A stretch of 64,000 bases of DNA from Yamagishiella unicocca (Eukaryota; Chlorophyta; Chlorophyceae; Chlamydomonadales; Volvocaceae). The notes beneath the pieces are model-generated. The model ran no database searches. It was not told the DNA's origin and worked only from the letters and a program-made list of their open reading frames with translations. Below, piece by piece: positions 33,421 through 46,100 of this stretch; the stretch's first letter is position 1, and each line of letters starts with the position of its first letter. The translations under genes and the position numbers were made by a program. The DNA is taken from assembly GCA_003116995.1 (NCBI GenBank), contig BDSL01000192.1, forward strand, positions 19,744 through 83,743. Direction: 5' to 3'.

Positions 33421-34510
33421 CGGTGTAGGGGAACCGTTTCCCATGGGTGCGTGTTTCCGCGTGCTCGTGTCAGCGCGTCCTCCAAGGGTCGTGGAGAACG
33501 GGGATAGGAGCTGCAACATTTCTTCTCGGCAATAACTTATAATGCCCAGGTTTATGTCATGCACGTATACTACGCTACGAGACCTGGCGTACGCAACTCG
33601 TCGCCGACAAACGATGCAAGCACGGCGTAAGGGCTGGTCTGTTTCGTTATCTAGAAGAAACCAGTTCGGTCATAGGACTTGCGTTTTTCCAAATCATTCC
33701 CAAATTTAAGGAATCTTAGCAGTGCCTTCATCCCGCTTCCCGCCAATACTTTGCAACCTGTCATGGAATGCGGCGCTCTTTTCATTAGGATTCTTATCTC
33801 ATCCCAAGCTCCATTTGGATGTTTTTAAAAAATACACGGAACAAAGGATTGAGAAAGGGAGATTATCGCACACACCGTCCAAGCAGGTCCAAGTAGGTCA
33901 CTCGTTCCGGCCCCCAGCGTGCCTGAACCAAGTTGTTGGTTCGAAGTGGACCATTCTGGTGGGGGGCCCCGCCCCCTAGGGTTGCCCCTATCCATCTGTC
34001 AGTCCGTTACGACGGAACATGCTTAACTTTCCAGGCTCGCCTCCAACTTTCCAGACCACCATTCGCACTTTATTATTTCCCGGGCAGCGGCTTCACTAAT
34101 GACACGGTGTTTTAGCATACGTATCGTAACATCATAAGGATTAAGGAGGGTAATGGTTGGTAGGCTTACGACAGGTGGTGAAGGTGCGAGGCTGGGCGCC
34201 TATGATACGACGCGCCAGGAACACGTGCTCACGAGTCGTCCTTGAATTCAGAGTGCTGCAATGCGATGGTTACAATGCGCCGTGCCGGCATGCGGCCGTT
34301 CTCGGCTCAGGATGCAACTCACAATGCTGTGCCGACTGTCAGCCATATCGTCGCACCCTTCCAGCTCACTCCTCTGTCTCTTCATCCATCCCTACCATCC
34401 CCAACAAGGACCGAGCGCTTTGTCGGCCAAAACAGTTTGATGTAGTCCCTGGAAGCATTTCCAAGGACAGCCAGATAATATCCTCATCCACCTGATCGTA
34501 CGTGTCGAAG
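33421..34510. other. No gene recognised
   Basis: Only short overlapping frames without motifs. Confidence 0.35.
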
Positions 34511-34512
34511 TC

Positions 34513-34588
34513 GTTGTTGTAACGATTACAGTGGGTTCCAGACCAAGAGGTAGAACCATCGGGCGCATCGCCTGACACTGAAAAAGAC
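34513..34588 (-). mobile_element. LINE 3'-tail remnant
   Basis: Starts with GTTGTTGTAACGATTACAGT and continues through GAACCATCGGGCGCATCGCC to ACACTGA: the terminal 70 bp of the LINE in minus orientation, with no ORF2 sequence. Confidence 0.7.
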
Positions 34589-34784
34589 GGTGTGTGTCCC
34601 CAGGGTGTGTACCACGGCCTACGTAACACTGCTAACCGGATTGCTGCGATCGTCAGACAGGATTCAAACTTGCCCAGCTCGCCGACCCTCACCCAACATA
34701 CATCCGTACTGACAATGTGAGAGTTTGTGAGAGTTTGTGGAGCCCCGCCCTTTTCCCGGCTTCGAGGAAGCCGACACCCCTTGT

Positions 34785-34870
34785 TGGAAGTTGAGTCATT
34801 AGGTTACGCTTTCCCAGCGGTTACGCTTTCCCATTAGGTTACGCTTTCCCATGCTTACGCTTTCCCAGCG
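34785..34870. repeat. Short tandem repeat, about 16-18 bp units
   Basis: Four copies of GGTTACGCTTTCCCA-type units with CATTA or GCG spacers. Confidence 0.75.
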
Positions 34871-35344
34871 GCGGCCTGGTATTTGTAATGGTCGTAATAA
34901 GTCAGCAGGTCTTTTATGCGAAGGTTCATTAGGCTGGCACGAAGCACATGTCGCAACGTGTCGTTGTATGACTTGGAGCGTGTTCGGCCAACAGCATACC
35001 GGTTGGACAATCTTTTAGTGTACGGTTCCACCCATCTGCACCCATGCTGCAACTGACGGATTATCTATGCCGCATTTAGTTGTAGCGCAGGGCGCGTAGC
35101 AAAACGATTGTTCATGTAGATGTTGTAGGGTGGAATTGCGGATATTGGTTTCGCGATGCATTTTACCCCGGCACTACTCGAACGGTGTTCCGCGACCACT
35201 GCCCGGCTGCATGTGACCAGGAGCCACGTAGGCTTGCGGCTTGGTGCCTGGGGCGTAGTGGTGGGATCAGGGAAGATTTGGTACTGTATTTTCTCCGCCA
35301 TCGTGGCCTTCGTTTCTTGGGATTGCCCGTCGTGCTGAAGTCCC

Positions 35345-35705
35345 CCTTTGCTGGCTAGTTGCTTGGGTGCGGTGTCCTTTCGCGGGTGGGTGGCGCCTTG
35401 GGCACGTCGGTCAGGGCTGGGCTATTGGCTGTCCTCGCCGTCTTTTATGGCCGGTGATCCTTGGGGTGCCTGGGTTGTTTTGTGTTGGGTGAGATGTCCT
35501 TTCTTCTTGTGCTTTCTGGGTCGTCTATTGGCTGCTCGCGCTGGCTTGTCGTCCGGTGTGGTCTAGTTTTTCCTGGCTCCCCCCTCTTGTCCTAATTTTG
35601 CCTGGCGTCCGTTGTGCTTTTCGGAGCTTGCCTGTGCCCTTGGGGCCGTCTGCCGGGTTCAGCCCCGGCTGTCGTATGGTGAGGCCCGGTATCTTATTCC
35701 TGTCT
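35345..35705. repeat. Dispersed repeat, copy 1
   Basis: Diverged direct copy of 49080-49380. Shared blocks include CTTGGGGCCGTCTGCCGGGT-type and TTCAGCCCCGGCT sequence, the GCCTGGCGTC stretch and TGGTGAG. The identity of the repeat is unknown. Confidence 0.45.
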
Positions 35706-37140
35706 TGAGTTAGCTCGGGGTTGAGGTCACTGTAACTGCTTATTATCACCTGTTGGGCTGTTACACCCGTTCATGCCGATTTCGTGCCATACGCGATACG
35801 ACCTCACACGACAACCCCGCTATGTACTACTACGAGACTGAACGCGTGCCACGACACTCCCAACGATTACTTATTTCATCTCACGCGTCGTACGGCATGA
35901 AACTGAATACGATGCAGAAGGGCTCTACTCATCCAAATGCGTATTCGGAAACAATTCGTCGCCAGACACCGCCCACAAACGGGACTGCCCACTGCTCACG
36001 GCGCTGGCTTCCAGCCACAAACCAGCCAGCAGACACCCAACGAAGATCGCGAATGCATCATGTCGATAAAGACAGTCCCTACAGCTCTTCCTAGGGATAT
36101 GTATAAAATTGCTATCACCGCCATCTGAACGCGTATGAACTCTTGTGGACGACCGCCTCAACCCCACAGGTCCTCCCCAAGACGAGCTAGCGGGACAACG
36201 CCCGTTCGGCATTGCGCTCCTACCATAACGTAAGGACGAAATCTCGTACCCCCATCCCGACAGGGCGGACCCCAAGGCCCGCCAGCAGTTACGCGCCGGT
36301 CTGCACAAAGCACCCTCGAACAGTGTGCAAGTTAATAATTGTCGGCATGCGTTATGGCAGCATCACCATTCCACCATCGCCCAAGCTAGGTTGGCTCGTT
36401 GGCTATCCCCCCCTTCTTGAGCAGCGTTGTAGGCTGGGCCTGCCCACACGCAGGCGATCCACCCAGCCGCCCTCTTTCACGGCCACGGCATGGCAAGGGC
36501 GCAAGTCCGATCCGGCAGAAGACAAATCCCCCCAGACTCGCCCATGCTCGAGAAGGGCAGATGGCGCGACAAGTCGCGCGTTGCTGTTGTGGTAGCATCA
36601 GGAGATGCCAGCCCGTATTCGCACACATAACAGATCACGCACGAGCACGGGCAATGCGCGCTGCAACGCAAACCACAGTGCCACAACCTGAAGAGGACAT
36701 GTACTGGGATCATGATTATGATCGCGAATGCCGTGCTTGGGAACGCCGTACGCCTCACCGCCAAATCGCGGCCCGAAGCGACAATCACGTCGTCCCCAGG
36801 CTCGTCCGTTTGCACACAGAAGTGATGCACGCACGTAAGGCACGATATTTAATCAAGGCCTAGCAAGGCACTACAGCCTCACGCCCACGTCCGTCAGCGC
36901 GACGTCAACCAGTACCAACTCCATGGCCTGGCAAGGCAGTCCATCCGCCTCACGTTCCTATTCTGCTGCCCGCCGTGCATAAGATATACAAATAGTTGCT
37001 TCGATGCCGATGCAAAAATTGCCGCCGACGAGCTTAGGTTCATTATGCGGTGTAAGTAATCGCGTGTCGAGTCCAGCGTCGATAAAAATGTTGCGATCGT
37101 CGTTTAGGCAGTCCTGCCGCCGGGCGCCGAGGGCACCATT
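35706..37140. other. No gene recognised
   Basis: Open frames on both strands are short and motif-free. The region ends near the tentative last exon of the minus-strand channel gene. Confidence 0.35.
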
Positions 37141-37141
37141 T

Positions 37142-40100
37142 ACCAATGCTTTGGGATGCCGTACTTCTCCCAGACCTGGGGACGACACCGGGAGAGCGGG
37201 GGCCATCACAGTAAGTAAACGATAACAAGGGCCGCATGCAGGTAGGTGGCCGTGTAGGGTTACCGGTATCCCTGCCGCAAGCCTGTCAGGTGCGCACGGG
37301 AAGGGATGCTGCCCGTATTTCTGCCCCGCGCCTCTGCGCCCCCGAACGCATCTCGCACGCATCTCGCATGCACCGCTCGCATGCAACCGTTGCGTGCGTT
37401 GTCCGTTGGCACGGACCAACGGTAGACGACGCACCTTGCCCTGCTCCGGGTACCAGCCGACCGCACCGGGCCTGCAGTTAATGACGTGGTACCACCAGGG
37501 GGCAGTCACGGGCCGAAGACCGAAACGTACGACGACGATGTATGACAGTAATGTACGACAGCAATGTGTGGCAGCATCGTGGTGACAAGAATGTGCAACC
37601 AAATGAAGACAGCAACCAAATGTGTTTACGAGGGTCATGCGAAGTCAGCGCTCAAGGGGGGGCTCTTAGTTTCCTCAACCAAGTCCTCCAGCGTGCATCT
37701 CCAAACGTATGTCCCAAACGGTTTTTCCTTTGTCCTACACGGGTTTCCCTCGCAACCAGTCCCGCCCACCTCAGAGCTGGCGGCGTGTATACCAGCGGGT
37801 CCACCCGGGCGCCCCGAGGCTCTCGAGCCACCAGCGCCAACGGCGGGTTATCGAGCGGCTCCAAGTAGGTTTGCTCGCAGTACCTCCAAAACAACTGGCA
37901 GGCGGGGCAGCAGCGGGGATGCAGCGCAGCAGCATAATGTGGCGTGGTTAGGGGGTGCCGCACAGGCGACAGCTCGGCAGGTCGACGCGCGTAACAAGCC
38001 AGCCGCCGCGATGGCGACAATGGCTCCATTGGCGGACATGCATGCGGAGGAGACGGACGACATGCACCACTGCCGTTGTTTCTACGCGCAAGCATGCGAG
38101 AGCTCCAAGAGCTAACTGGACCGCCCTTACCACGAGCGGCGGAGTGAGGGTCAACCAGATGAGCCCAGCGAGTAGCCATGCCTGGTTCACTATGAACACC
38201 GCCCCACTGAAGATCTCCATAAGCAGGAAGAAACCCATGATCTGGCTGAACAGCACCGGCCACATCCGGCCACCTGCGGGTGGAGGAGAGGAGCAAAGAG
38301 GAGCAAAGGGGGGGGGCAAGTGGCACCGTCGCAGCGTTTCCTTCGGCACGGGCGCCAGGTGCCATCGCGAGCTCCCGCATTTAGCTTAGCGTAACAGAAG
38401 AGTGAGCACCAGCGTAGCGTGGCGATGCTGGTGCTCACCACGCTACCAGCGCGGTGAGGCAGCGCAGCAAAGCACCGCGCGGTACGACAAGAAGTGTGGC
38501 ACGGTCCTCACAACGGAACAACGGAATGCGATACAGCGCGGGGCCATGTGCGGGACGCGCCTTGCAATGCACGGGGAGGGGGGGCGCGCCCGGTGTGAGA
38601 AGCGGCAGAACGTACTATAGATGGGCGACGTTTAAACGCTGGGACGCGTACGAACGTGCGTACGTAACTACCTGCGGGCACATTGTGCGACAGAATTCTC
38701 CGCCCCCGCCGCGATCCGATCCTCACCCGACTCGTAGCTGCGCTCGTACACATACAAGATGGAGTAGCGGTAGGCAAAGAAGCCAGTGAAGAAGAAGACC
38801 CAGCAGCATGGCAGGATGATGGGCGCGACGACGGCGAAGGCGCATCCGAACATGAACACCTGGGAGCAGGTGGCACGGCATCAGGTTGGATGAGGAGGGG
38901 GATGAGGGAGCGACGGGGGTGAGGGGGGACGCTAGGAGGGGGCGGTGGAGGCTGGAGAGGTGCAGGGTGTGTGTGTGTGTAGGTGCGTGGGTTGGGGTCA
39001 CCTAGGAAACAACACCGGAGGAAAACCGGGCGCAAGGGGACTGGGTAGGTTTGCTGCCGCAATGCTCGCGATGGCGTGATGCATCTGTTGCCACCTACCA
39101 CTACCGGTAGCTGAGCAGCCGCAGTCTTAGGAGAGCGCGGCGATGCTGCGTGAGGTGGCAGCTGCGGTGCACAGCTGTGTCATACCGGTACCTGCAGGAT
39201 CCCGTTGTAGAAGCCAGCCGCGCGGGTGCTGGGGATCATGTGGTTGACCGCCGCGGCGTGCAGCGAGCGCGGCCTGCCCAGCCGCAGCAGCGAGCGGAAG
39301 ATGGCCGCGAACATGGAGCCGGCGTGCGGCCACAGCAGGCGCAGGCAGTTGGTGAAGACCGCGCGCGCGATGCAATACTGGACGAAGAAGTTGGCCGTGT
39401 TGGGCAGGGCTGGCGCCGGGGCGAAGAGGGCGGCGGCGGGGGGTGAGGGGCGGGATGAGGCAGGGACGTGTGGCAGGGGACGGGTGGGTATGAGAGGAGA
39501 CCCGTGGGTCGGCACTGAAAAGTAAAACCGACTAGGAAACGTTTGACACACACTTTGGGAATTGCATGCTGGAGAAGTCGGAGAAACTTGGTGGGTGGTT
39601 GAAACGAAAACCCGTGCACGAAAGCAAAAACCGAGAAGAACAGCCGTTTGGATATGCATGGGTGGTGGGTGAGATTGCCGGTACGGTACGGTGCGGCAGG
39701 ACTGGCACGAGGGGGCCTGGGTGGGCCATGTACGCGAGCGACGTGACAAAAGAGCCGGAGGGCTGGGTTCGAGGGGCGACACGATGTGCGTTGCAGGAGG
39801 ACCAAAGAGCAGTAGGCGGGAGGCAGCTAGCGGGCTATGAGCGGCTCAAGAGGTGGGGTTTATAAGTGATTGCGGTGGGGGTGCGCGGCATACGCTTTCA
39901 GCCGCCCGACGGTGCAACAAGCCCCCGCGAGCCCCGTCACTAGCCGCGCCCTAGGCTAGGAAGGGGGTAGCAGGCCGCGCTCACCGGCTCCGATCCGATT
40001 GAGGAGGGAGGAGGGGTCCGTCAGGTAGGTGCCGATTTGGGTGAACATGCCGCCGCCCAAGACCGCACCCAGGAACGTGTTGATCAGCGAGTACCACCAG

Positions 40101-43100
40101 AACCAGCCTGCAGGGGGGCGGGGAGGAGGCGGGGGAGGAGGGCATGAGTTCGGAACCAGACTGCAGTAACAACGTGCACCCCGGGCACATCCACGCTACA
40201 CAACAAACGGATCTAGCAGGAGGAGGAGGAGGAGGAGGAGGAGGAGGAGGAGGAGAAGGGGGAGGAGCGGCGCCCCGCAGCCGTCACACGCTGCGCGCGG
40301 TGCCGCGCATGGCGCACTGGACACAGCACGAGTGAGCAACGGCCGGCGCTCCGAGCCATCCTGCCGCTGGGGCCGCTGGTTCGTTAGCTGCTGGCGTTCA
40401 GCATTTAAGCCGGTTTTTACGGTCCCAGCAGCCCTGCATTCCGTCCTCCCCCGCCCTGCACCACCCATCTGCAACGCACCCTGCATCTCGCGGTCTTGCG
40501 CGCTGAGGGACAGCTGCCTGTCGGGTGGACGAGAAGATCGCCGCAGAGTAGAGGTAGCGGTGAGGAGTCAGGGTTGGGCGCCACACGTGTGCCTGCACGT
40601 GCTGAGACAACGCCGCCTTCCCCGAGCGACCCGGTGACCCAGGCGGCCATGGCCCCCTATCGGCCACGAGGCACGTGGATGCCGGGTCCACGTCGTGATG
40701 CCGCGTCTACGTCTGGATGCCACGCCGAGATGCCACGTTACGACGTCAAGTCTAGCTGCCACTCTAGCTGCCACGTCACTCTAGATGCCACGCCACTCTA
40801 GATGTCACGCCTAGCTGCCACTCTAGATGCCACGTCTAGATGCCACGCCTAGATGCCACTCTAAATGCCACTCTAGATGCCACTCTACATGCCACTCTGA
40901 ATGCCAGTCTAATGCCAGTCTAGATGCCAGTCTAGATGCCAGTCTAGATGCCACTCTAAATGCCGCTGTAAATGCCACTCTAAATGCCACTCTAGATGCC
41001 ACCCTAAATGCCACTCGAAATGCCACTCGAAATGCCGGTCTAGATGCCACTCTAAATGCCACTCTAGATGCCTCAGTCTAAATGCCACTCTAGATGCCAG
41101 TCTAGATGCCACTCTAAATGCCATGCTCTCTACTTGCGACTCGCCGCTCGCTTCACTAAACGCCCGAGCGACCCCCCGTCCAGACTCGCACCCAGACTCG
41201 CACCCAGACCCACCTGCGGGAGACGCTGCTGCAGATGTAGAGCAGGTGCGGCATGCAAAAGGAGGTCCACACCAGGCCCAGCACCGAGGGCAGCAGGCCC
41301 GTAATGATCAGCTTGATGAGACGCACGGCATTGCTCTGCGCGGTCGGGGGGGGGGGAGGGGGGGAGGGGTTTACATATAATAACCGATAACGCGACATGG
41401 GAAGTGTAGCTGGTGCTTAGGCTTGGGACACCTGGACGCGCGCGCAGGCTACTGGACTTGGGGTGACGGCCGCAAAAACTGACTCGGCGACGGTGGGCGA
41501 ATTGGAGGAAAGGAAACGAGTGCGCGCAGGGGAGCGGCGACAAGCGTAAAGAGCCCGTGGGATATAGTACAACCGAGGTACAGGGGTCATGGCAACGAAG
41601 AGTCCGAAGCGGCGCGGTGAAAGAGGGGGAGCTGAGGTTCGCTCCGCCGGGTATGGTCGGTGTGGTACGGCGGTGGACGATACGGCACTACGCGGTAGGC
41701 TGACGAGCTCGTCGATTGGTGTACGAGATGATTGAAACAAGAGTGGTCAGACGTGTGCAGGACGGGGTTCGGGGATGTTGCGTAACGTGGGCCTGAAGGT
41801 GCGGTGAAAAAGGCGGGCAGGGAAAAGGCGGAACGGGGGCCATGGAGTAACGACGGGGCGAGGAGGGGGGAGGGGGAGGGGGGGAGGAGGGGGGGGAGGA
41901 GGGTTTTAGAGGAAGACCCGTGGATGCCAGAAAAAAACGTGTAGAACAGATGAGGGGGGGGGCACAAGGACCGGGGAACGAACTGATGTGACGTGGCGTG
42001 CACGCATGTGTTCAGCAGCTGTGAACCACACCACTATCCTCAATAGACGCGCGTGGCAGACCCTATTCCCTCGTGCCGGTGAACTAGTGCTGTCTGGGCG
42101 CGCGGAGGCCGAGCAGCGATCAGAGGCGGGCGGCATTCAGCAGGCCGCATTCGGGAGGCGATATTTGAGAGGCGATATTTGGGAGGCGGCATTCGGGAGG
42201 TCACATGCCTTCGGATTGCAGAACCATTCTGTGTAGAATTTGTTGGCGGCATCTCCGGCCTCTGTTCCGCCGCCGCATAACGACACGTCCATGCTCGAGA
42301 GGGCGCCTGAGCAGCAGGGCAGGCCGGGGTCGCCGACCAAGGAGCGTAAGGCCGTCGTCGGTGTAAGGGTTCTGCATTTGACACCTTGGATGCCACTCTG
42401 GCTTCGCCGCAGAGCAGCAGATCGTGCTGCACTAACAGACAGGCAGGTGGAGATGGGTGCTGCTGCTCGTGTGCGCGTTACGGCGGCGAAAGCACATCCA
42501 CAGCGCTACAACATGACGGCGGCGACAGCATCAGCCGATCGTGATACCGGCACGTCCGGTAGAAGGCTGCACACGGTACCTCCGTACGGTAGGAAGCTGC
42601 ACACAGTACTTTCGTACGGCACTCCTTAACATGACACAAGCCAGCGCTGTGGCGGGACATGCTTCGGCCTGGAGCACCCCCCTCGCACCTTGCAGCGGGC
42701 CGATCGGGATCGCAAAAATGGTGAACATGGGAATGACGATGGCCAGCTGACGGATCAGCTGCTCCGTGGTGCCTGTGCTCCACAGCGCCGGCCAGCTCAC
42801 GTCGTCAGGTGCGGGCGCGGGCAGTGCGTCAAAGGCCACCAGGCTGCCTGGGCCCTGCGGCGGAAGAGCGTGGCGGCACTGCGCCAGCATCTGCGCGTCC
42901 TGTGGCACGGGAGGGGAGTAGGAGGGAGAGGGCTGATGAGGATTTGGGACAGGGCGGGGGGGCTGAGGAGGGTTTGGGACAGGGCGGGAAGGGGGACTGA
43001 GGAGGGGAGGGGGGGAGGGGGGACTGAGGAGGGGAGGGGGGGAGGGGGAAGGCAAAGGGGAAGACAGGAGCAGTGCCGTACCCTCATCGACGGGTATGTT

Positions 43101-46100
43101 GGTCGCTATGGACATAGACGGGGCAGTGGATGCGCCAGGAGGTGGTTGGTGCTGTGGGGCGTACGAGCCTTAATGGGGTGGCTGCAACGAAAAACCGTGT
43201 ACGAAAGGAAAACCGTCTGGAACATACGTTTGAGAGATGCATGCTGGAGAAGTTGGTTGAGTGGGGTGCGTGCGAGCCTCAGTGGGGTGGGTGCCACGGC
43301 GAAGGTACGGGCCTTAGTGGTGTGGCTACCGCGACAAAGGTAACAACAGATGCGACCGCAATGATGCATGCCCGTGACGTAACAGCTGCGCGCCGCGTGG
43401 GCTCCGTCCGGCTGGCAGGCTTGCACGACACGGCACCATACCAAACCGCAGATACCAAACCGCGCACAGACGCCGCCGCCTGCCCTCACCTGCGAGTTGT
43501 CGAACACCGCAAAGTAGGCGGAGCCCAGAGGCGCCGCCACCACGCTCGCCCGCTTCTCCTCGATGCGTTGCTCCAGCTCCTTGATCTCGCGCTTAAGCTT
43601 GGTGATCGCCTCCCGCGTCTTCTGGGCCTTAGCCGCCCTGGCTTTGGCTTTGGCATCACCATCGCCGCCGCCACCACCGCCCCCGCCGGCCGTGCCCGCC
43701 GCCGCACTGCCGCCGCCGGCGTCGCTTCCACCCCTGGCCTCCACGTCGGCAAGATGCAGCCGCTGCTCCAGGTGGGTGAGATCTCGCACCGCCGCCTCCA
43801 GCGCCAGCATCTTGCTGTCCCACCGGTACACCAGCTTGTCGACGGGGTCGTGGTTGCTGACGGGGATAAGGCCCTGGAAGGAGGTGGGGAACAGCTCGCG
43901 CAGTACGGACGCCACGGCCGCGCCGTTCGGATCCGCCAGGGCGTCGGCGTTCGCGGCCTCCGCAGCGTCCTGCGCGAGTGCGGCCTCGGCAGCCGCGGAG
44001 GTCGGCAGCTCCGAGCCCTCCTCTCTAAACGCGGCCTCCCTGCTGCCCACCGCCGGGGCCGAAGCAGCAGCCGCGGCGCTGCCGACGCCGTGCGCCTGCT
44101 TGCCGTCCACGGATCCCTTGGGGCGGATCTCCTCGCCAGGCGGTTGGCCGTTATAGTGGAACATCTTGTAGTAGCGCTTGACGTCGTCGATGACTTTGGC
44201 CCGTCCGTGCTTCTTCAAGCTGGCGGGCACCTCCACATCTGACGCCTGCTGAGCCCCTCCCAGCGCCTCACCTGCGGGCGCGCCGGGTGCCCGTTCAGCT
44301 GCCCCGCCCTTGACCGCCCCCTGGGCCACGAGCGGGATGGCCGTGGCGGCGGCCAGCGCGGCCTTCTGGCTGCGTCGCGCATCCACCCGCATGCGGTTGA
44401 CTATGATGTACGTCAGGGCGGCCATTCGGTCGATGAGCTCGGGGCCGCGCATGATGTACACGCGCTTGATGAGCACGACGTAGTGGCTGGCGTTGACCAC
44501 GCATACCGGCGCGCCCTGCCCCTGTGGCGCCACCCCCATCTGGACGGACTGCCTGCCCAGGCCCCTGCCGCCCGCGCGCAGCTCCACAGGAACCTGCAGC
44601 AGCTGCAGCAACCGGATGTTCCTCTTGCCTGGAAGGAGCGGCTGTAGTGGGTCGGCGTACGCGACGGCAGGCGCCGCCGAAGCGGCTTCGCCGTGCCGGA
44701 GGCCGTAGCTGGTGCTGGCGATGGAGGTGTGTGTTGAGGATGCGGGGTTGGCCAAGGGGCCGTCAGCTGAGCCCCCGCCGCCGCGGACGCCGCCGCGACG
44801 AACGAAGCCGGCGTTCGGGCCCGGCGGCGGCGCCGCCGCCGCCGCCACTGCGGCTCCCGAGCCCCGGCGCAGCAGCGACAGCACCTTCAGCGGCCGCCAG
44901 TACGGCAACACGGCGGGCAGGCTTCCGTCCTCCAACACCACCTCGGAGCAGTCGACGCCGCCGCCCTGCCCCTCCGCGTCCTCTTGCTGCTGCATCGTGC
45001 CCCTGGCGCCTGCGGAGCAATCTGCGTCGCCCTCGCCCAAAGCCGCCGCGTGCAGGTCCCTGTCTGCCCGGTCGTCGTACTCCACCATGTGGTCCGCGTT
45101 GCCGTACAGCCGGGCGTACTCCGGCGCCTCGTCCCCGAGCAGGGTTGGCAGCTTCAGGCGCCGGATGCCGACGGTGGCAGCGTTGCGCTGCTCCGGATTC
45201 ATCCAGTCCAGGTAGTCGAGCATCATCCGTAGGGAGGGGTTGAAGAAGTTGGCCACGTTCAGCCTGGCGGGGTGGCGGCCCAGGCAGGGCCGGGGTGTTG
45301 CCCACACCAGAGCCGAGGCGCCAAAGGCAAAGCGAACGAGTGCGGGTTGTGTAGGACGGCAAATGGGAGACAGGCAGATGGGCGCGGCCGCAGCGGCGAG
45401 TCCGTCCGTCGGTCAGCTCATGCGGTTGCGAGGGAAAGCCGAAACACACGTAACAAACGCTGGGGCGGGCTGCCGTGCGCAGCCGGCGGTGCCCTCGAGC
45501 CGCGTTGCGGCAGCTGCCGAGCCGGGGGGCGAGAGGCGCACTTGGTTTCGGCGCTAGACGAGTCGCGCTGTGGCAAGACACTCGGGTGATCGTGGGCGAG
45601 ACATGTTAAGAGGCACATTCTGGGGAGCACCCAGCGCTTGAGGGCCAGGGGCGAGGAGAAGAGTGACGCGAAAAGGGTGAAGAAAAGTAATGTACGGATG
45701 CGACCCCAGGGCCGCGTGGAGTCCCATTCGTGGCGGCGTGTTAGTGAGGCGCCCATCTCAACCATGTACGGCATCCCCCCGGGCGCAAGCCGTGTCAGCC
45801 AGCCAGAAAACACATCCCCCACGACGCACCAACGCACCAGGCGCTGCGTAGGGACATATGTGGTGCCACGTAGCTGTCACCAACGGCTTTGCCTGCCGCC
45901 GCCTCTCCGCCACCATTACTCGGCTTGGACAAGGCCCCGGCAGACCCCGAAGCAGCACCGCTAATACCAGCAGCACCCGCACTAGAACCAGCACCGTCGC
46001 CGTGTGAAGGAGGAGAGGCCGGCCTTGCCGCGGCTGCGGCGGCCGCGGCTGCGGCGGCCGAGCCAGATGCCCCGTTCGTCTCCTCCTCGACGCCCTCTGC

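Noticed and set aside
39527..39805. Separate minus-strand gene in the channel introns
   Set aside because: Frames have no domain features, and flanking exons of the channel are continuous in phase across this intron.
43106..43480. Reading NIPVDEG (minus, near 43100) as the channel's conserved VRNIP motif
   Set aside because: It lies between exons that join perfectly in phase without it (DNSQ to DAQMLAQ), and the order would be wrong for the family. Treated as intronic coincidence.
45307..45581. Upstream extension of the 733-codon minus frame as a separate gene start
   Set aside because: The acceptor at 45263 and phase matching with exon 45838-46326 make it an internal exon of the channel gene. 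The Met at 45307 lies in the intron.
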